Of a stretch of DNA of 64,000 nt, positions 18,088 to 27,559 are shown piece by piece. Position 1 is the stretch's first letter, and each line of letters begins with the position of its first letter. The notes under the pieces were generated by a model, which saw nothing but the letters and a program-made list of their open reading frames with translations, ran no database searches and had not been told where the DNA came from. The translations under genes and the position numbers were made by a program. Location: the NCBI GenBank assembly GCA_036703315.1, contig DATNPH010000179.1:21671-85670 (forward strand). Reading direction: 5' to 3'. Origin of the DNA: DATNPH01 sp036703315. Lineage in GTDB: Bacteria; Cyanobacteriota; Cyanobacteriia; Cyanobacteriales; Coleofasciculaceae.

Positions 18088-20631
18088 CTAAAACTCTACC
18101 GAAAATGAACCAATCACTGTAAACGGTTCACCAGGGTAGTTACCGGAGGAGCGATTGTTTTCGGCAGCTTTGATGTAATTGGCATTAAACAGATTTTTAA
18201 AGTTGAGGGATAACCGCCAATTATTGCGTCGGTAAAAAATAGCGGCATTGGTGAGGAAGTAACTATCCACCTCAAAGCTGTTATCTAGATCCCCCTCTCT
18301 CTCCCCAACATAGTTGAACCCAACCCCAAAGCCTAAACCCTGCCAATTGCCCCTTTGAATTTCATAAGTTGTCCATAAACTGGCGCTGTGTTTGGGAACG
18401 TTGAACAGTCTGTTGCCAACAATCTCTGAGTTTGTATCCGCTGTAACTTCAGCATCAATGTAGGCATAAGCAGCGATAATATTCCACCCCGGCCGAATTT
18501 GCCCAGTTACATCCAGTTCAACGCCTTGGCTCCGTTGCTCCCCTGTTGCAATTGAAAAAAGAGGAAAGCTGGGATTGGTTACTGCAACGTTTTGCTTGGT
18601 GATATCAAAGTATGCCAAAGTGGCGGAGAGTCTCCTTTCAAGCAACTCAGCTTTGACACCGACTTCGTATCCCTCCCCCTTTTCTGGTTCAAGGGGATCG
18701 CCACCGACTGTCGTTGCCGAATTAGGATTAAATGATCGCGAATAGCTAGCGTAGAGGGAAAGTTCTTCAACGGGTTGATAAACAATACCCAGACGCGGAG
18801 TAAAAGCATCATAATTTCGAGTTTGTTCGCCGCTTTTGGTGAACAAACCCGGAAGATTTACTGTTTCTTGCTCTACCGTGTCATAACGCAAGCCCAACAG
18901 CAGCTTTAAATTATCGAAGAGTGAAAGTTGATCTTGTACGTAAATCCCAAGTCTGTTTGTCTTTATATCATCTCCTCCAAAGTCAGGTAGTGTATCCTCT
19001 TTTGGCTTGGAAAATTGCCCGTAAACCGGATTGAAAATATTGACAGGAATGGGTGTAACAAAATCACCAATGGAGAAAATTCTTTCATTGTTGTGGCTTA
19101 GGTCTACACCGAATAAGAGGGTGTGCTCGATCCCAGCCGTGGCAAACTTACCAACCAGGTTTGTTTGGAGAGCGTAGTTCTTATCCCGCCCTTCTTGAGA
19201 AGCCCAGAAGTTACCCACAGTCCTAGTTTTCTCATCAAAGCCAAGGGTAAGGGCAACGACGTTGTAATTGTATTCATATGATGAATAGCGAAACGCATTC
19301 CGTAGCGTCCAGTTCTCGCTGAAACGATGCTGGAAGTCATAACCAACATTGAGGTATTTGTTCGTTAGCCTATCGTCGGGATTGTTAGCAATGCGATCGC
19401 GCGGAACATCAACAACCCTATCGCCAAAGGCAGGTAATCCAAAATCGGCAGGGCGCTTATCATCGGTATATTCCAGCGACACTGTCACATCGGTGCGATC
19501 GCTGATTTTCCAGGTGAACACGGGTGAAATAAAGAAGCGCCTTTCTTCTTGGTCAAAGCCCCGAAAGCTGTCACTTCTCTGGTACAACGCGTTCAGCCGA
19601 TAGAGCAGGCTGCCATCTGAGGTTAAAGGACCAGAAATATCAAAGCGGGGTCGGACAAAACCCAAATTTCCCCCTTGCAGTTCAGCTTCGTAAAAGGTTT
19701 CTGCTAAAGGCTTTTTAGACACCAGGTTGATTAACCCGCCTGGCTGAATCTCGCCGTATAAGATTGAAGCTGGACCCTTGAGAACTTCAATCCGCTCAAG
19801 ATTGGCGACTTCTGGAAAAGACTCAAAAGAGCCATACCGTCTGAACCCATCTCGCAGGACAGGCGCATTCTCAAATCCCCGAATGCTAAATTGATCGCCC
19901 CGCCCTCCAACATCTCCACCGAATGTGACACCGCTGACGTTGCGGAGTGCCTCCTCCAGTTGAATAACTTGTTGTTCTTCAATGACCTGTTCGGGAATGA
20001 CCTGAATAGACTGGGGAATATCACGGATTGGGGTGTCTGTCCTTGTCGCCGATGTCGCATTTGGTACTCGATACCCTTGTTCTTGTTCCCCTGTTACCAC
20101 AATCTCAATCTCCTCCTCACCCTTAGGTACTTCGGTAGGTGCCCCAGGTTTAATCCCTGGTGCTGGAGTTGTAGGTGGTGTTTCTGACACTGGAGTCCCT
20201 GGAGTAGGTGTTGCCTCAGCTGCGGCTGGGGAGGCAGTTATGCTGAGAAGCAGTCCCCCATCGCTCGGAATAACTTCCGCTTTTGGTAAGGCTTGAGTGC
20301 CTGTCATCGTCACTCGAATACTGGTGGCAGACAGGGGCGTTACCGTTACAGAAGTGATGCCTTGAACTGGGTTTTCAGAGCGAAACTCCCGACCCTTCGC
20401 TAAGTTCAACTGAGCATTGCTCAAGTCAATCAGCAAGGTTTGGTTATCACTGGAAGTTGTAACTTGGGGCGATATTCCTGAAGTGGTCTTCAAAATCACT
20501 TCTAGACCGTTGGCGGTCGGGTTGAGTTGCACGCCTGTCACTTGTACGACATCTGCTCGGACAGGCATCGCTACCAACACAGCAACTGAGCCTGTAAGCA
20601 ACAGGCTAGGGAGCAATGGCTGTAGTTTCAA
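18088..20631 (-). CDS. TonB-dependent siderophore receptor with N-terminal AMIN domain (copy 1)
   Basis: About 847 aa from a TTG start. In order: signal peptide (KLQPLLPSLLLTGSVAVLVA then MPVRA), AMIN domain (about 26-130), a Pro/Thr linker, the TonB-box-like EEIEIVVTGEQ, plug (DIPQSIQVIPEQVIEEQQV, ALRNVSGVTFGGDVGGRGD, RIEVLKGPASILYGEIQPGG) and a 22-strand-type barrel ending in Phe (IGSFSVEF). The open frame extends to 20916, but those 95 residues are not receptor-like and precede the signal peptide. The TTG at 20631 is preceded by GAGGAAACCGG, and the paralogue at 22478 has the same context (GAGGAAACAGG-GTG), so TTG is chosen. It should import ferric siderophore across the outer membrane. 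Confidence 0.88.
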   Translation of the reverse strand: MKLQPLLPSLLLTGSVAVLVAMPVRADVVQVTGVQLNPTANGLEVILKTTSGISPQVTTSSDNQTLLIDLSNAQLNLAKGREFRSENPVQGITSVTVTPLSATSIRVTMTGTQALPKAEVIPSDGGLLLSITASPAAAEATPTPGTPVSETPPTTPAPGIKPGAPTEVPKGEEEIEIVVTGEQEQGYRVPNATSATRTDTPIRDIPQSIQVIPEQVIEEQQVIQLEEALRNVSGVTFGGDVGGRGDQFSIRGFENAPVLRDGFRRYGSFESFPEVANLERIEVLKGPASILYGEIQPGGLINLVSKKPLAETFYEAELQGGNLGFVRPRFDISGPLTSDGSLLYRLNALYQRSDSFRGFDQEERRFFISPVFTWKISDRTDVTVSLEYTDDKRPADFGLPAFGDRVVDVPRDRIANNPDDRLTNKYLNVGYDFQHRFSENWTLRNAFRYSSYEYNYNVVALTLGFDEKTRTVGNFWASQEGRDKNYALQTNLVGKFATAGIEHTLLFGVDLSHNNERIFSIGDFVTPIPVNIFNPVYGQFSKPKEDTLPDFGGDDIKTNRLGIYVQDQLSLFDNLKLLLGLRYDTVEQETVNLPGLFTKSGEQTRNYDAFTPRLGIVYQPVEELSLYASYSRSFNPNSATTVGGDPLEPEKGEGYEVGVKAELLERRLSATLAYFDITKQNVAVTNPSFPLFSIATGEQRSQGVELDVTGQIRPGWNIIAAYAYIDAEVTADTNSEIVGNRLFNVPKHSASLWTTYEIQRGNWQGLGFGVGFNYVGEREGDLDNSFEVDSYFLTNAAIFYRRNNWRLSLNFKNLFNANYIKAAENNRSSGNYPGEPFTVIGSFSVEF

Positions 20632-21328
20632 TCCGGTTTCCTCACACTGAACTGATGCACTCGATTTGTAGTCGGCGCTCTCAGGCTTATTGATAACTAT
20701 TTGCACTAGATTTGAAAAAAGTACACTGATTGATTTGTCAATGTCAAGGCAGGTAAAAATATTTTTTGTTGACAATCTATAGTCAACTTTGTAGTAATAT
20801 ATGCTTATGAAATTTCGAGCAGACTTAGCTACACCTTGTAGGTAGTTCTGATGCCGTTTGGCAAAAATAAACTTAAAACCTTTACGCTGAAGGCATTTCA
20901 GCCGACATTCCTGCAAGGATTATTCTGCTGTGATCGCCAACCTATCGGCGGGAAAATATCATTTATGACTTGTCAATAGCGAAAGAGCTGTAATAAGCTT
21001 GACAGCACTATCAAAAATTAATACCAATAAGCTCAGCGTGAAGTGGACAGCCCAATTGGTATTCTTGACAGTTAATCTCATTTAGTTTAATAATCTTCTC
21101 AGCCTTAGTAATAAAAGCTCTTATCTAAGACAAGAGTATTTTTGACATTTTTGTCAAGCTTAACTCGTGCAACCTTTACCGCTTAAAGGTTACACCTAAT
21201 CTTTGTTTGATACGTATTGTGAAAAAGTCGCAATAAAACTTGCCCTCAGTGGAAGCGATCGCACGTTGTCAACACTGGTGGGCAAATTGAGCATTGCAAG
21301 TCTATTGCTAGCGAGAGTTTCAACCCGT
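20632..21328. promoter_or_regulatory. Divergent control region of the receptor operons, rich in TTGACA/TGTCAA
   Basis: About 700 bp between the two divergent iron-uptake units. Between 20736 and 21272 there are nine exact TTGACA or TGTCAA hexamers: 20736, 20742 (tandem), 20769, 20971, 20999, 21065, 21142, 21152 and 21267. Two pairings are palindromic: TTGACA-4-TGTCAA at 21142-21157, and GTTGAC-8-GTCAAC at 20768-20787. A separate 9-bp inverted repeat (AATACCAAT/ATTGGTATT) lies at 21020-21063. The hexamer is also the sigma-70 minus-35 consensus, but this density suggests an operator. No canonical Fur box was seen. Confidence 0.5.
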
Positions 21329-22435
21329 ATGAAAGTACGCAAAGTTGCATTGATTTTGCACCGAGTTGTAGGAGTGATGGTGGGACTACTGCTAGTTGTG
21401 ATTGGCTTAACTGGCAGTTCATTAGTCTTTTGGCACGAAATTGACGAATCCCGAAATCCCCAACTGATGCGTGTTGTGCCGCAAGGCGATCGCATCTCCC
21501 CAGATGCCATTCTCAAACCAGTGCAAACCGCCTATCCCGATTTGAAGCTTGAGTCCATCGATTTACCTAGAACGCCAGAAGAAACTTACAAAGTAGGGCT
21601 GAAATCGAAAGACGATAAGTGGATCGACACTTACGTTAACCCCTACACAGGAGCGATTTTAGGGCAGCGGCAGTGGGGGCGTACTTTGATGACGTTCATT
21701 TATGACATCCATATGACTCTTCTCGCTGGTGAAGTTGGCGGAATAGTCGTTGGCATCTGCGGGATTCTGCTACTGCTACTGGGTATATCTGGGGTGATTT
21801 TGTGGCCGGGTTGGAAACAGTTTGCCCAAGGCTTCAAGATTCGCTGGAAATCTCCGGTTCAATTGGTTAACTACGACATTCACAAAGTCGGGGGTATCCT
21901 TTCCACGGTGTTTCTTCTCCTCATCGCCTTCACAGGGGCAGCAATGATTTTTTATACCCAGTTTGAAGGAGCAGTTTACTGGCTTACAGGTACGCCCAAA
22001 CCCCCCGACGCCAAATCCACTGTTATTGCCAACTCAGCACCAATGGCAGTGGAGGCAATTTTGCAAAACGCTAATGCCGCCTTACCTGGAGGCGAAACCA
22101 CCTACATTTCCCTTCCGAAAAAACCCGATGGGGCTTTTCGGGTGACAAAGAAACTCGATCGCGAACTCACCCCACATGGTCGGAGTCGTGTTTTCCTTGA
22201 CCAGTACAGCGGTGAAGTTTTGCGAGTGGAAAATGCCTTGGAAGCACCCTTAGCCAATCGCATTCTGAATGCATTGTTTCCCTTGCATATCGGTATTTAC
22301 GGTGGGCTTGCCATGCGAATTCTTTACATTTTTATCGGTCTAGCACCCACCGTTTTATTTATCACAGGCTTCGCGCTCTGGTGGAGCAAAACCTACGCCG
22401 TGCGTGCCAGACGACGCCAAACAGCCAAGTCTTGA
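21329..22435 (+). CDS. PepSY-associated transmembrane protein (siderophore-uptake-associated)
   Basis: 369 aa from ATG 21329 (MKVRKVALILHRVVG). The long frame from 21203 adds 42 residues without membrane or family features. There are four predicted transmembrane helices: VGVMVGLLLVVIGLTGSSLVF, GGIVVGICGILLLLLGISGVI, ILSTVFLLLIAFTGAAMIF and ILYIFIGLAPTVLFITGFALW. Two periplasmic PepSY-like segments lie between them (YKVGLKSKDDKWIDTYVNPY and FRVTKKLDRELTP). Conserved His residues (LHRVVG, HMTLLAG, LHIG) suggest haem or metal contact. Such proteins often neighbour siderophore receptors and may act as ferric reductases. It is cotranscribed with the second receptor (42-nt gap). Confidence 0.82.
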   Translation: MKVRKVALILHRVVGVMVGLLLVVIGLTGSSLVFWHEIDESRNPQLMRVVPQGDRISPDAILKPVQTAYPDLKLESIDLPRTPEETYKVGLKSKDDKWIDTYVNPYTGAILGQRQWGRTLMTFIYDIHMTLLAGEVGGIVVGICGILLLLLGISGVILWPGWKQFAQGFKIRWKSPVQLVNYDIHKVGGILSTVFLLLIAFTGAAMIFYTQFEGAVYWLTGTPKPPDAKSTVIANSAPMAVEAILQNANAALPGGETTYISLPKKPDGAFRVTKKLDRELTPHGRSRVFLDQYSGEVLRVENALEAPLANRILNALFPLHIGIYGGLAMRILYIFIGLAPTVLFITGFALWWSKTYAVRARRRQTAKS

Positions 22436-22477
22436 GACAACAAGCAAAATTTATCAATTTTGGTGTGAGGAAACAGG

Positions 22478-25192
22478 GTGAAACTAATTCTCATCAAAGG
22501 CTTTTTTGTGACAGGAGCCGTATCAGTTTTAATTGCTCAACCTCCTTGGGGACAGGTTGTACGAGCAATGGAAGTACAGCGAAAGCCAACAGACATCAGT
22601 GCTCAACAGCCAAGCTCAAATATCCCCTATCTCAGTGAAATAAAGTTTCCCCTTACCAGTGCTAAGTGGCTCAGGCAAGAGCCGAGACAAGCGATCGCAA
22701 ATTCTTCAGCAGTCGCACAAGTCCAAGAATCAGTCGTACAAGTGACAGGGGTGCGGCTTAACCCGACGCCGAGAGGCTTAGAGGTGATTTTAGACACAGC
22801 CGACGGTCGTTTACCTCAAGTGTTGACTTCCAGCAATGGCCAGACTCTACTAATTGACTTGAGCAATGCAAGGCTAAACCTACCGCAGGGGAAGGAGTTT
22901 CGCGCCGACAATCCGGCTGAAGGCATTACTGCTGTGACAGTGACGCCCTTGTCTACCAACAGTGTGCGGGTGAGTGCGATCGGTAAAGCCGCTGTACCGA
23001 CAGTCGAGGTAGTTCAAAGCGATGCTTCCGGAGGATTACGCCAAGGTGGTTTAGTTCTCCGCCTTAGCCCAGCTGCATCCACTACAACAGCGATGCCCAC
23101 CCCAACGCCACAAACAAGTGACTCTAAGCCATCTGAATCCATACAGCCCGATAAACCACCAGCCGCTCAACAGCCGAAACCTCCAGGCAAGGAGGAGGAA
23201 ATTGAAATTGTGGTGACAGGCGATCGAGAACGAGAAGAAGGCTATCGAGTTCCCAATGCCTCAACGGCTACGAGGACAGACACCCCACTGCGCGACATTC
23301 CCCAATCCATTCAAGTTATACCCCGACAGGTTATCGAAGATCAGCAAGTCGTTGAGCTTCCAGAAGCAGTACGCAACGTATCGGGCGTGGTGCGAACCTA
23401 TGGCTATGCAGGCTCTACTGATAATTACACAATCCGGGGATTGACAGCAGATTTTAACCTGAGAAACGGTTTTAGAGATCGAGGTTTTTACTCCTACACC
23501 GATCCCGCCAATATAGAGCGGGTAGAAGTTCTCAAAGGTCCAGCGTCAGTGCTTTACGGTCAGTTTGAACCGGGCGGTGTTGTGAATTACATCACCAAAC
23601 AACCGCTGAGTGAGCCTTACTATGCCGCTCAATTTCGGGTTGGGAGTTATAACTACTATCGTCCTTCTATAGATTTTTCTGGACCGCTTAACTCTGACCG
23701 AACATTGTTGTATCGCTTGAATCTTGCTTACGAGAACTCTGGTAGTTTTAGAGATTTTGTTGACAAAGAATTATTCGTTGTTGCGCCTGTCTTGAGATAC
23801 CAGCTTGGCGATGCGACGGCTTTAACCTTGGAATACGAGTATCTCAATCTCAATCGAACCTTCGATCGCGGCTTTCCACCGCTAAGAGAGTCGTTTGAAC
23901 TTCCCATCAGCCGTTATTTAGGAGAACCAAGCGACCGTTACGACTTTAATAGCCATAAAGTCAATCTGAGTTTAGATCATCGCTTTAGCGAAAATTGGCG
24001 GTTCCGCAGTGCTTTTTCGAGCGGGCTACTCGAATCGCTTCGTTCAAATGTTCAGGGCAGTCCCTTCACTCTTGAGCGTGACGGTCGGACTCTGCGACGA
24101 GTATTTACTCTAGTTGATGACTACACGCAAAGCTATGCTCTGCAAAATGACCTAATAGGTCAATTTAATACTGGTTCAGTCAATCATCAACTTCTCTTTG
24201 GTTTCGAGTTGAGCAGAAACATTTACGGTTACACATTCCGCCGCGCTCCTTTCCCTTCGATTGATATTTTCAACCCCGTCTATGGCTTTCCCCTTCCAAC
24301 GACGTTCAACTCTGTTTTTGGAAGCGATCAAACCACCGATAATGTGGGCATTTATTTGCAAGACCAAGTGGCATTGCTGCCAAATCTGAAATTACTTGTT
24401 GGTGGGAGATTCGATATTATCAATTATGACAGCGAAGACTTTACAAGCGGTGAAGCTCCGACAAAATCCAGCCGTTACTATGAAGCCTTCTCTCCCCGTA
24501 TCGGATTAGTTTATCAACCAATACAACCCATTTCGCTATATGCCAGTTACACCCGCTCGTTCAAGCCAAATTTTTCTGCTCTAACAGCTAATCGGCAACC
24601 CTTAGAACCCGAACGCGGTAGGCAATATGAGGTAGGGGTAAAAGCTGAGCTTTTGGATGGTAAGCTTTCAACGACGCTGGCAGCTTATGAAATCACAAAA
24701 TCAAATGTCGCTACTCCCGATCCTAACAATATTGACTTTTCAATTGCTGCTGGAGAAGTTAAGAGTCGAGGCATTGAATTAGATGTAACAGGGGAAATTT
24801 TGCCAGGTTGGAATGTCATCGCCTCTTATGCTTATAACAATGCTTTTGTCAGCAAAGATAACAACATTCCAGAAGGAAGCAGATTGGTTAACGCACCTTA
24901 CAACAGTGCCAGCTTGTGGACGACTTATGAAATTCAACGCGGTAATTTACGGGGGTTAGGTTTTGGAGCAGGGATGTTTTTTGTAGGCGATCGCGAGGCA
25001 GAATTGCCGAACACCATTACAATTCCCTCCTACATCAGAACAGATGCCACTATTTTTTATCGCCGTGACAAGTACCGAATCAGTCTTAACGTTCAAAATC
25101 TTTTCGATGTCAAATATTACAACTCCCAAGGCTTCTTACTCTATCCCGGAGAACCCTTAACGGTTTACGGTTCGATTGGAGTGGAATTTTGA
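22478..25192 (+). CDS. TonB-dependent siderophore receptor with N-terminal AMIN domain (copy 2)
   Basis: 904 aa from GTG 22478, which has TGAGGAAACAGG directly upstream. Layout: signal peptide (about 1-30, ending near VVRAMEV), a ~50-aa spacer missing from copy 1, AMIN domain (VVQVTGVRLNPTPRGLEVIL onward), Pro-rich linker, EEIEIVVTGDRE, plug (DIPQSIQVIPRQVIEDQQV, ERVEVLKGPASVLYGQFEPG) and a barrel ending YGSIGVEF. Copies 1 and 2 are clearly paralogous along their whole length but diverged in the extracellular loops, so they likely import different siderophores. AMIN domains bind peptidoglycan and may anchor the receptor to the wall. The PepSY gene precedes it. Confidence 0.92.
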   Translation: MKLILIKGFFVTGAVSVLIAQPPWGQVVRAMEVQRKPTDISAQQPSSNIPYLSEIKFPLTSAKWLRQEPRQAIANSSAVAQVQESVVQVTGVRLNPTPRGLEVILDTADGRLPQVLTSSNGQTLLIDLSNARLNLPQGKEFRADNPAEGITAVTVTPLSTNSVRVSAIGKAAVPTVEVVQSDASGGLRQGGLVLRLSPAASTTTAMPTPTPQTSDSKPSESIQPDKPPAAQQPKPPGKEEEIEIVVTGDREREEGYRVPNASTATRTDTPLRDIPQSIQVIPRQVIEDQQVVELPEAVRNVSGVVRTYGYAGSTDNYTIRGLTADFNLRNGFRDRGFYSYTDPANIERVEVLKGPASVLYGQFEPGGVVNYITKQPLSEPYYAAQFRVGSYNYYRPSIDFSGPLNSDRTLLYRLNLAYENSGSFRDFVDKELFVVAPVLRYQLGDATALTLEYEYLNLNRTFDRGFPPLRESFELPISRYLGEPSDRYDFNSHKVNLSLDHRFSENWRFRSAFSSGLLESLRSNVQGSPFTLERDGRTLRRVFTLVDDYTQSYALQNDLIGQFNTGSVNHQLLFGFELSRNIYGYTFRRAPFPSIDIFNPVYGFPLPTTFNSVFGSDQTTDNVGIYLQDQVALLPNLKLLVGGRFDIINYDSEDFTSGEAPTKSSRYYEAFSPRIGLVYQPIQPISLYASYTRSFKPNFSALTANRQPLEPERGRQYEVGVKAELLDGKLSTTLAAYEITKSNVATPDPNNIDFSIAAGEVKSRGIELDVTGEILPGWNVIASYAYNNAFVSKDNNIPEGSRLVNAPYNSASLWTTYEIQRGNLRGLGFGAGMFFVGDREAELPNTITIPSYIRTDATIFYRRDKYRISLNVQNLFDVKYYNSQGFLLYPGEPLTVYGSIGVEF

Positions 25193-25672
25193 TTGAATAA
25201 TCCTTGCTGTCTACCTCAAAATGCAGAAAATGAGCAGAACTAGAGCAGGCTGAACAGAGCTTTAATAGGAATTACTTGTGTTTATCTAAATGCAGAAAGT
25301 CGCGTCTGGGTTGAGGCTCTGCTAAGTCTCAGCTCGACTGTATTTAGCAAAACGCCTACCCTGATTGATTTTCACGCTTTAGCTAAGGAGGTACTGTCCG
25401 AAAAATTTACCGAGATTCTAGATTGACATTTGCACCTTATCGTTTTAATTTATCAACGTAAGTGCTAATGACTCGCAATAAACAATGATGGCTCTAGCGA
25501 TCGTGACGATTTTGTAGTGACTAGCACTTACAGGGTAGAAGTCTCGATGCAGTGAATTATTGAGGCGCTTTGAAGTTTAGATGGCAGAGCAAAAAAGATT
25601 GCTCTAACCCAACTAAACATTACAAGACCCTTGCCGTATGTATCTTCCGATTTCAGGGCAGTCTGTTAGGAC
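25193..25672. other. Intergenic region upstream of tonB with a gene relic and a long inverted repeat
   Basis: A start-less frame (about 25244-25426) reads NRALIGITCVYLNAESRVW and then VEALLSLSS to a stop. It looks like a protein C-terminus but has no ATG, GTG or TTG and is not recognised. A perfect 10-bp inverted repeat (GTAAGTGCTA at 25458-25467, TAGCACTTAC at 25522-25531) extends imperfectly to about 16 bp around a long loop. One TTGACA occurs at 25423. The tonB ATG has TTAGGAC upstream. Confidence 0.4.
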
Positions 25673-27484
25673 ATGAGCATTTCTAGGTTCTGCTTAGATC
25701 AGCGAGAAAAGGAAACAAAGGCGCTGAAAACTTTTCTCGCCTACAGCTTAGTGGGTTCAACCGCGCTACACATAGTAATGGCTTTTAGTATGCCCTTTCT
25801 TTTGGCTAAGGAGCCAGAGTTGGCAGATGACCCTATTGAAGTGGTTGTTGTTGACTCACCAGAGGCTACAGTAGACCAGCCAAAAGAAAAAGCTCAGGCT
25901 AAACCGCCAACGGAACAGCCTAAGCCAGTTCAAGCTTCAATTCCACAGAATTCCATTGAAACCAGTAAGCTAGAGCCAGTTTTACCGCAAAAATTAGACA
26001 CACCCTCCGTCCCCTCTCTCATAGAGCCACGAAATTCAGCGACAGGTTCCTCTGCCGGAGCCGCGGCGGCACCCCCACCCCCGCTAGCACCCCCACCCCC
26101 GCTAGCACCCCCACCCCTGCTAGCACCCCCACCCCTGCTGACTCCCCCATCACCGATCGCTCCACCAAACGAACCTGTCTCCCAACAGCCAAAGACTGCT
26201 CCAACACAGCCAACATCAGTAGCAGCAAACCCTTCCCCAGCACCAACAGCACCAGCTACAGTTTCCTCGCCGATACAAACGCGATCGCCCGATTCCAGGC
26301 AAATCAGAGATATTTTGACAGGGGCAAACCCCTCTGAAGCGGGGGCTGTAACAGACTCAGAAGCTAATCCTAAAGCGCCAGGTGCAGTGGCAGCCAAGCA
26401 GCCGATATTGAATCAACAGCCAACGACGAACTCCCAGCCACTTCAGGCTGTCTCAGACAAAATTAGGCAACTGAGAGAAAGTTTAGGCGGCTCAAACGGT
26501 TCCCCAACAGAGTCTAATACAGGATCGAGGTCTGATCCAGGTGATGACTCTGAAGTTGCGACTCCCAAAACATCAGAAGGTGTGCCAGGAGCGGTGGCAA
26601 GAGGAACATCAGGAGGTGTACCAGGAGGTGTGCCAGGTGGTGTACCAGGTGGTGTACCAGGTGGTGTACCAGGTGGTGTGCCAGGTGGTGTGCCAGGTGG
26701 TGTACCAGGTGGTGTGCCAGGTGGTGTGCCAGGTGGTGTACCAGGTGGTGGTGGATTGCGTTGTATCAGTCAGTGCAATCCTCAATATCCATCTCATCTT
26801 ATGGATCGAGAATTGGAAGGCACTCCAGTTGTCCGGATTGTAGTAGAGCAAGATGGCAGTGCGGTGGAGCCGCAACTCGCGCAGTCTAGCGGTGATGGCG
26901 AACTAGATCAAGCAGCGCTTGAAGCTGTAAGGAAGATGAGGTTTGCGCCACCACAAAGCGGACGCATTTCCGGGCGAATCAAGGTTAACTTTGCGATCAA
27001 AAACAGTGAGTTTGAGCGTCAAGCCCGTCAGCGCCAGGAACAGAACGAGCGTCAGCGTCGGGAGCGCGAACAACAACTTCAGGCACAGCGAGAGCGGGAA
27101 CGTCAACAACAGTTAGAACAACAACGTCAAGCAACGCTAGAACAAGAACGCCAACAACAGCAACAGCGGGAACCTCAGCAAAAACTAGAACAGGAGCGCC
27201 AACAACAACAAGAGCGGGAACGCCAGCAACAACTAGAACAGGAGCGCCAACAACAGCAAGAGCGGGAACGCCAGCAACAACTAGAACAAGAACGCCAACA
27301 ACAGCAAGAGCGGGAACGCCAACAACAGCAAGAGCGGGAACGCCAGCAACAACTAGAACAAGAACGCCAACAACAGCAAGAGCGGGAACGCCAACAACAG
27401 CAAGAGCGGGAACGTCAGCAACAACTAGAACAGGAGCGCAAACAACAGTTGGAACAACAGCCAACCTCTACACCTGCTCGATAA
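25673..27484 (+). CDS. TonB-family energy transducer with repeat spacer and Gln/Arg/Glu-rich C-terminal tail
   Basis: 603 aa. A membrane anchor (about 20-43, AYSLVGSTALHIVMAFSMPFLLA) is followed by the Glu/Pro region, a proline block of PPPPLA-type repeats (about 122-165), eleven exact GGVP units (314-357) and a TonB C-terminal domain (about 362-443: NPQYPSHLMDRELEGTPVVR, FAPPQSGRISGRIKVNFAI) with two Cys in RCISQC. TonB proteins normally end here. This one continues for about 160 residues of ERQQQQER/LEQERQQQ repeats predicted as a charged coiled coil. It should couple ExbBD to the receptors. The tail would have to lie in the periplasm or thread along the receptor; its role is unknown. Confidence 0.88.
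   Translation: MSISRFCLDQREKETKALKTFLAYSLVGSTALHIVMAFSMPFLLAKEPELADDPIEVVVVDSPEATVDQPKEKAQAKPPTEQPKPVQASIPQNSIETSKLEPVLPQKLDTPSVPSLIEPRNSATGSSAGAAAAPPPPLAPPPPLAPPPLLAPPPLLTPPSPIAPPNEPVSQQPKTAPTQPTSVAANPSPAPTAPATVSSPIQTRSPDSRQIRDILTGANPSEAGAVTDSEANPKAPGAVAAKQPILNQQPTTNSQPLQAVSDKIRQLRESLGGSNGSPTESNTGSRSDPGDDSEVATPKTSEGVPGAVARGTSGGVPGGVPGGVPGGVPGGVPGGVPGGVPGGVPGGVPGGVPGGVPGGGGLRCISQCNPQYPSHLMDRELEGTPVVRIVVEQDGSAVEPQLAQSSGDGELDQAALEAVRKMRFAPPQSGRISGRIKVNFAIKNSEFERQARQRQEQNERQRREREQQLQAQRERERQQQLEQQRQATLEQERQQQQQREPQQKLEQERQQQQERERQQQLEQERQQQQERERQQQLEQERQQQQERERQQQQERERQQQLEQERQQQQERERQQQQERERQQQLEQERKQQLEQQPTSTPAR
26612..26743. repeat. 12-bp coding tandem repeat (11 units of GGVP)
   Basis: Eleven consecutive 12-bp units differ only at two silent positions (GGA/GGT and GTA/GTG), encoding eleven GGVP tetrapeptides in the TonB spacer. 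Near-identity of units suggests recent expansion by slippage, so the copy number probably varies between strains. Confidence 0.95.
27147..27440. repeat. Coding tandem repeat in the TonB tail (ERQQQQER and ERQQQLEQ units)
   Basis: Alternating 24-bp units, about GAACGCCAACAACAGCAAGA plus GCGG and GAACGCCAGCAACAACTAGA plus ACAA, are arrayed for roughly 290 bp. Most differences between units are silent or single substitutions. They produce a heptad-like charged/Gln pattern. Confidence 0.85.
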
Positions 27485-27559
27485 TCCCGTTTCTTTACTA
27501 GTTACCATGTTTACCACATCTATGTTTCGTCTATTCCAACAATTCGGAATAACACTATA

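Noticed and set aside
26612..26743. CRISPR-like repeat array
   Set aside because: Contiguous 12-bp coding units without spacers; no cas genes in the window.
26541..26875. ORFs in other frames and on the opposite strand of the GGVP repeat (Val/Tyr/Gln and Trp/Thr repeats)
   Set aside because: They exist only because the 12-bp repeat is open in several frames. No start signals, and the TonB frame explains the DNA.
26997..27464. 155-aa minus-strand Val/Ala-rich ORF opposite the TonB tail
   Set aside because: Antisense product of the 24-bp repeats; composition is an artefact of the repeat.
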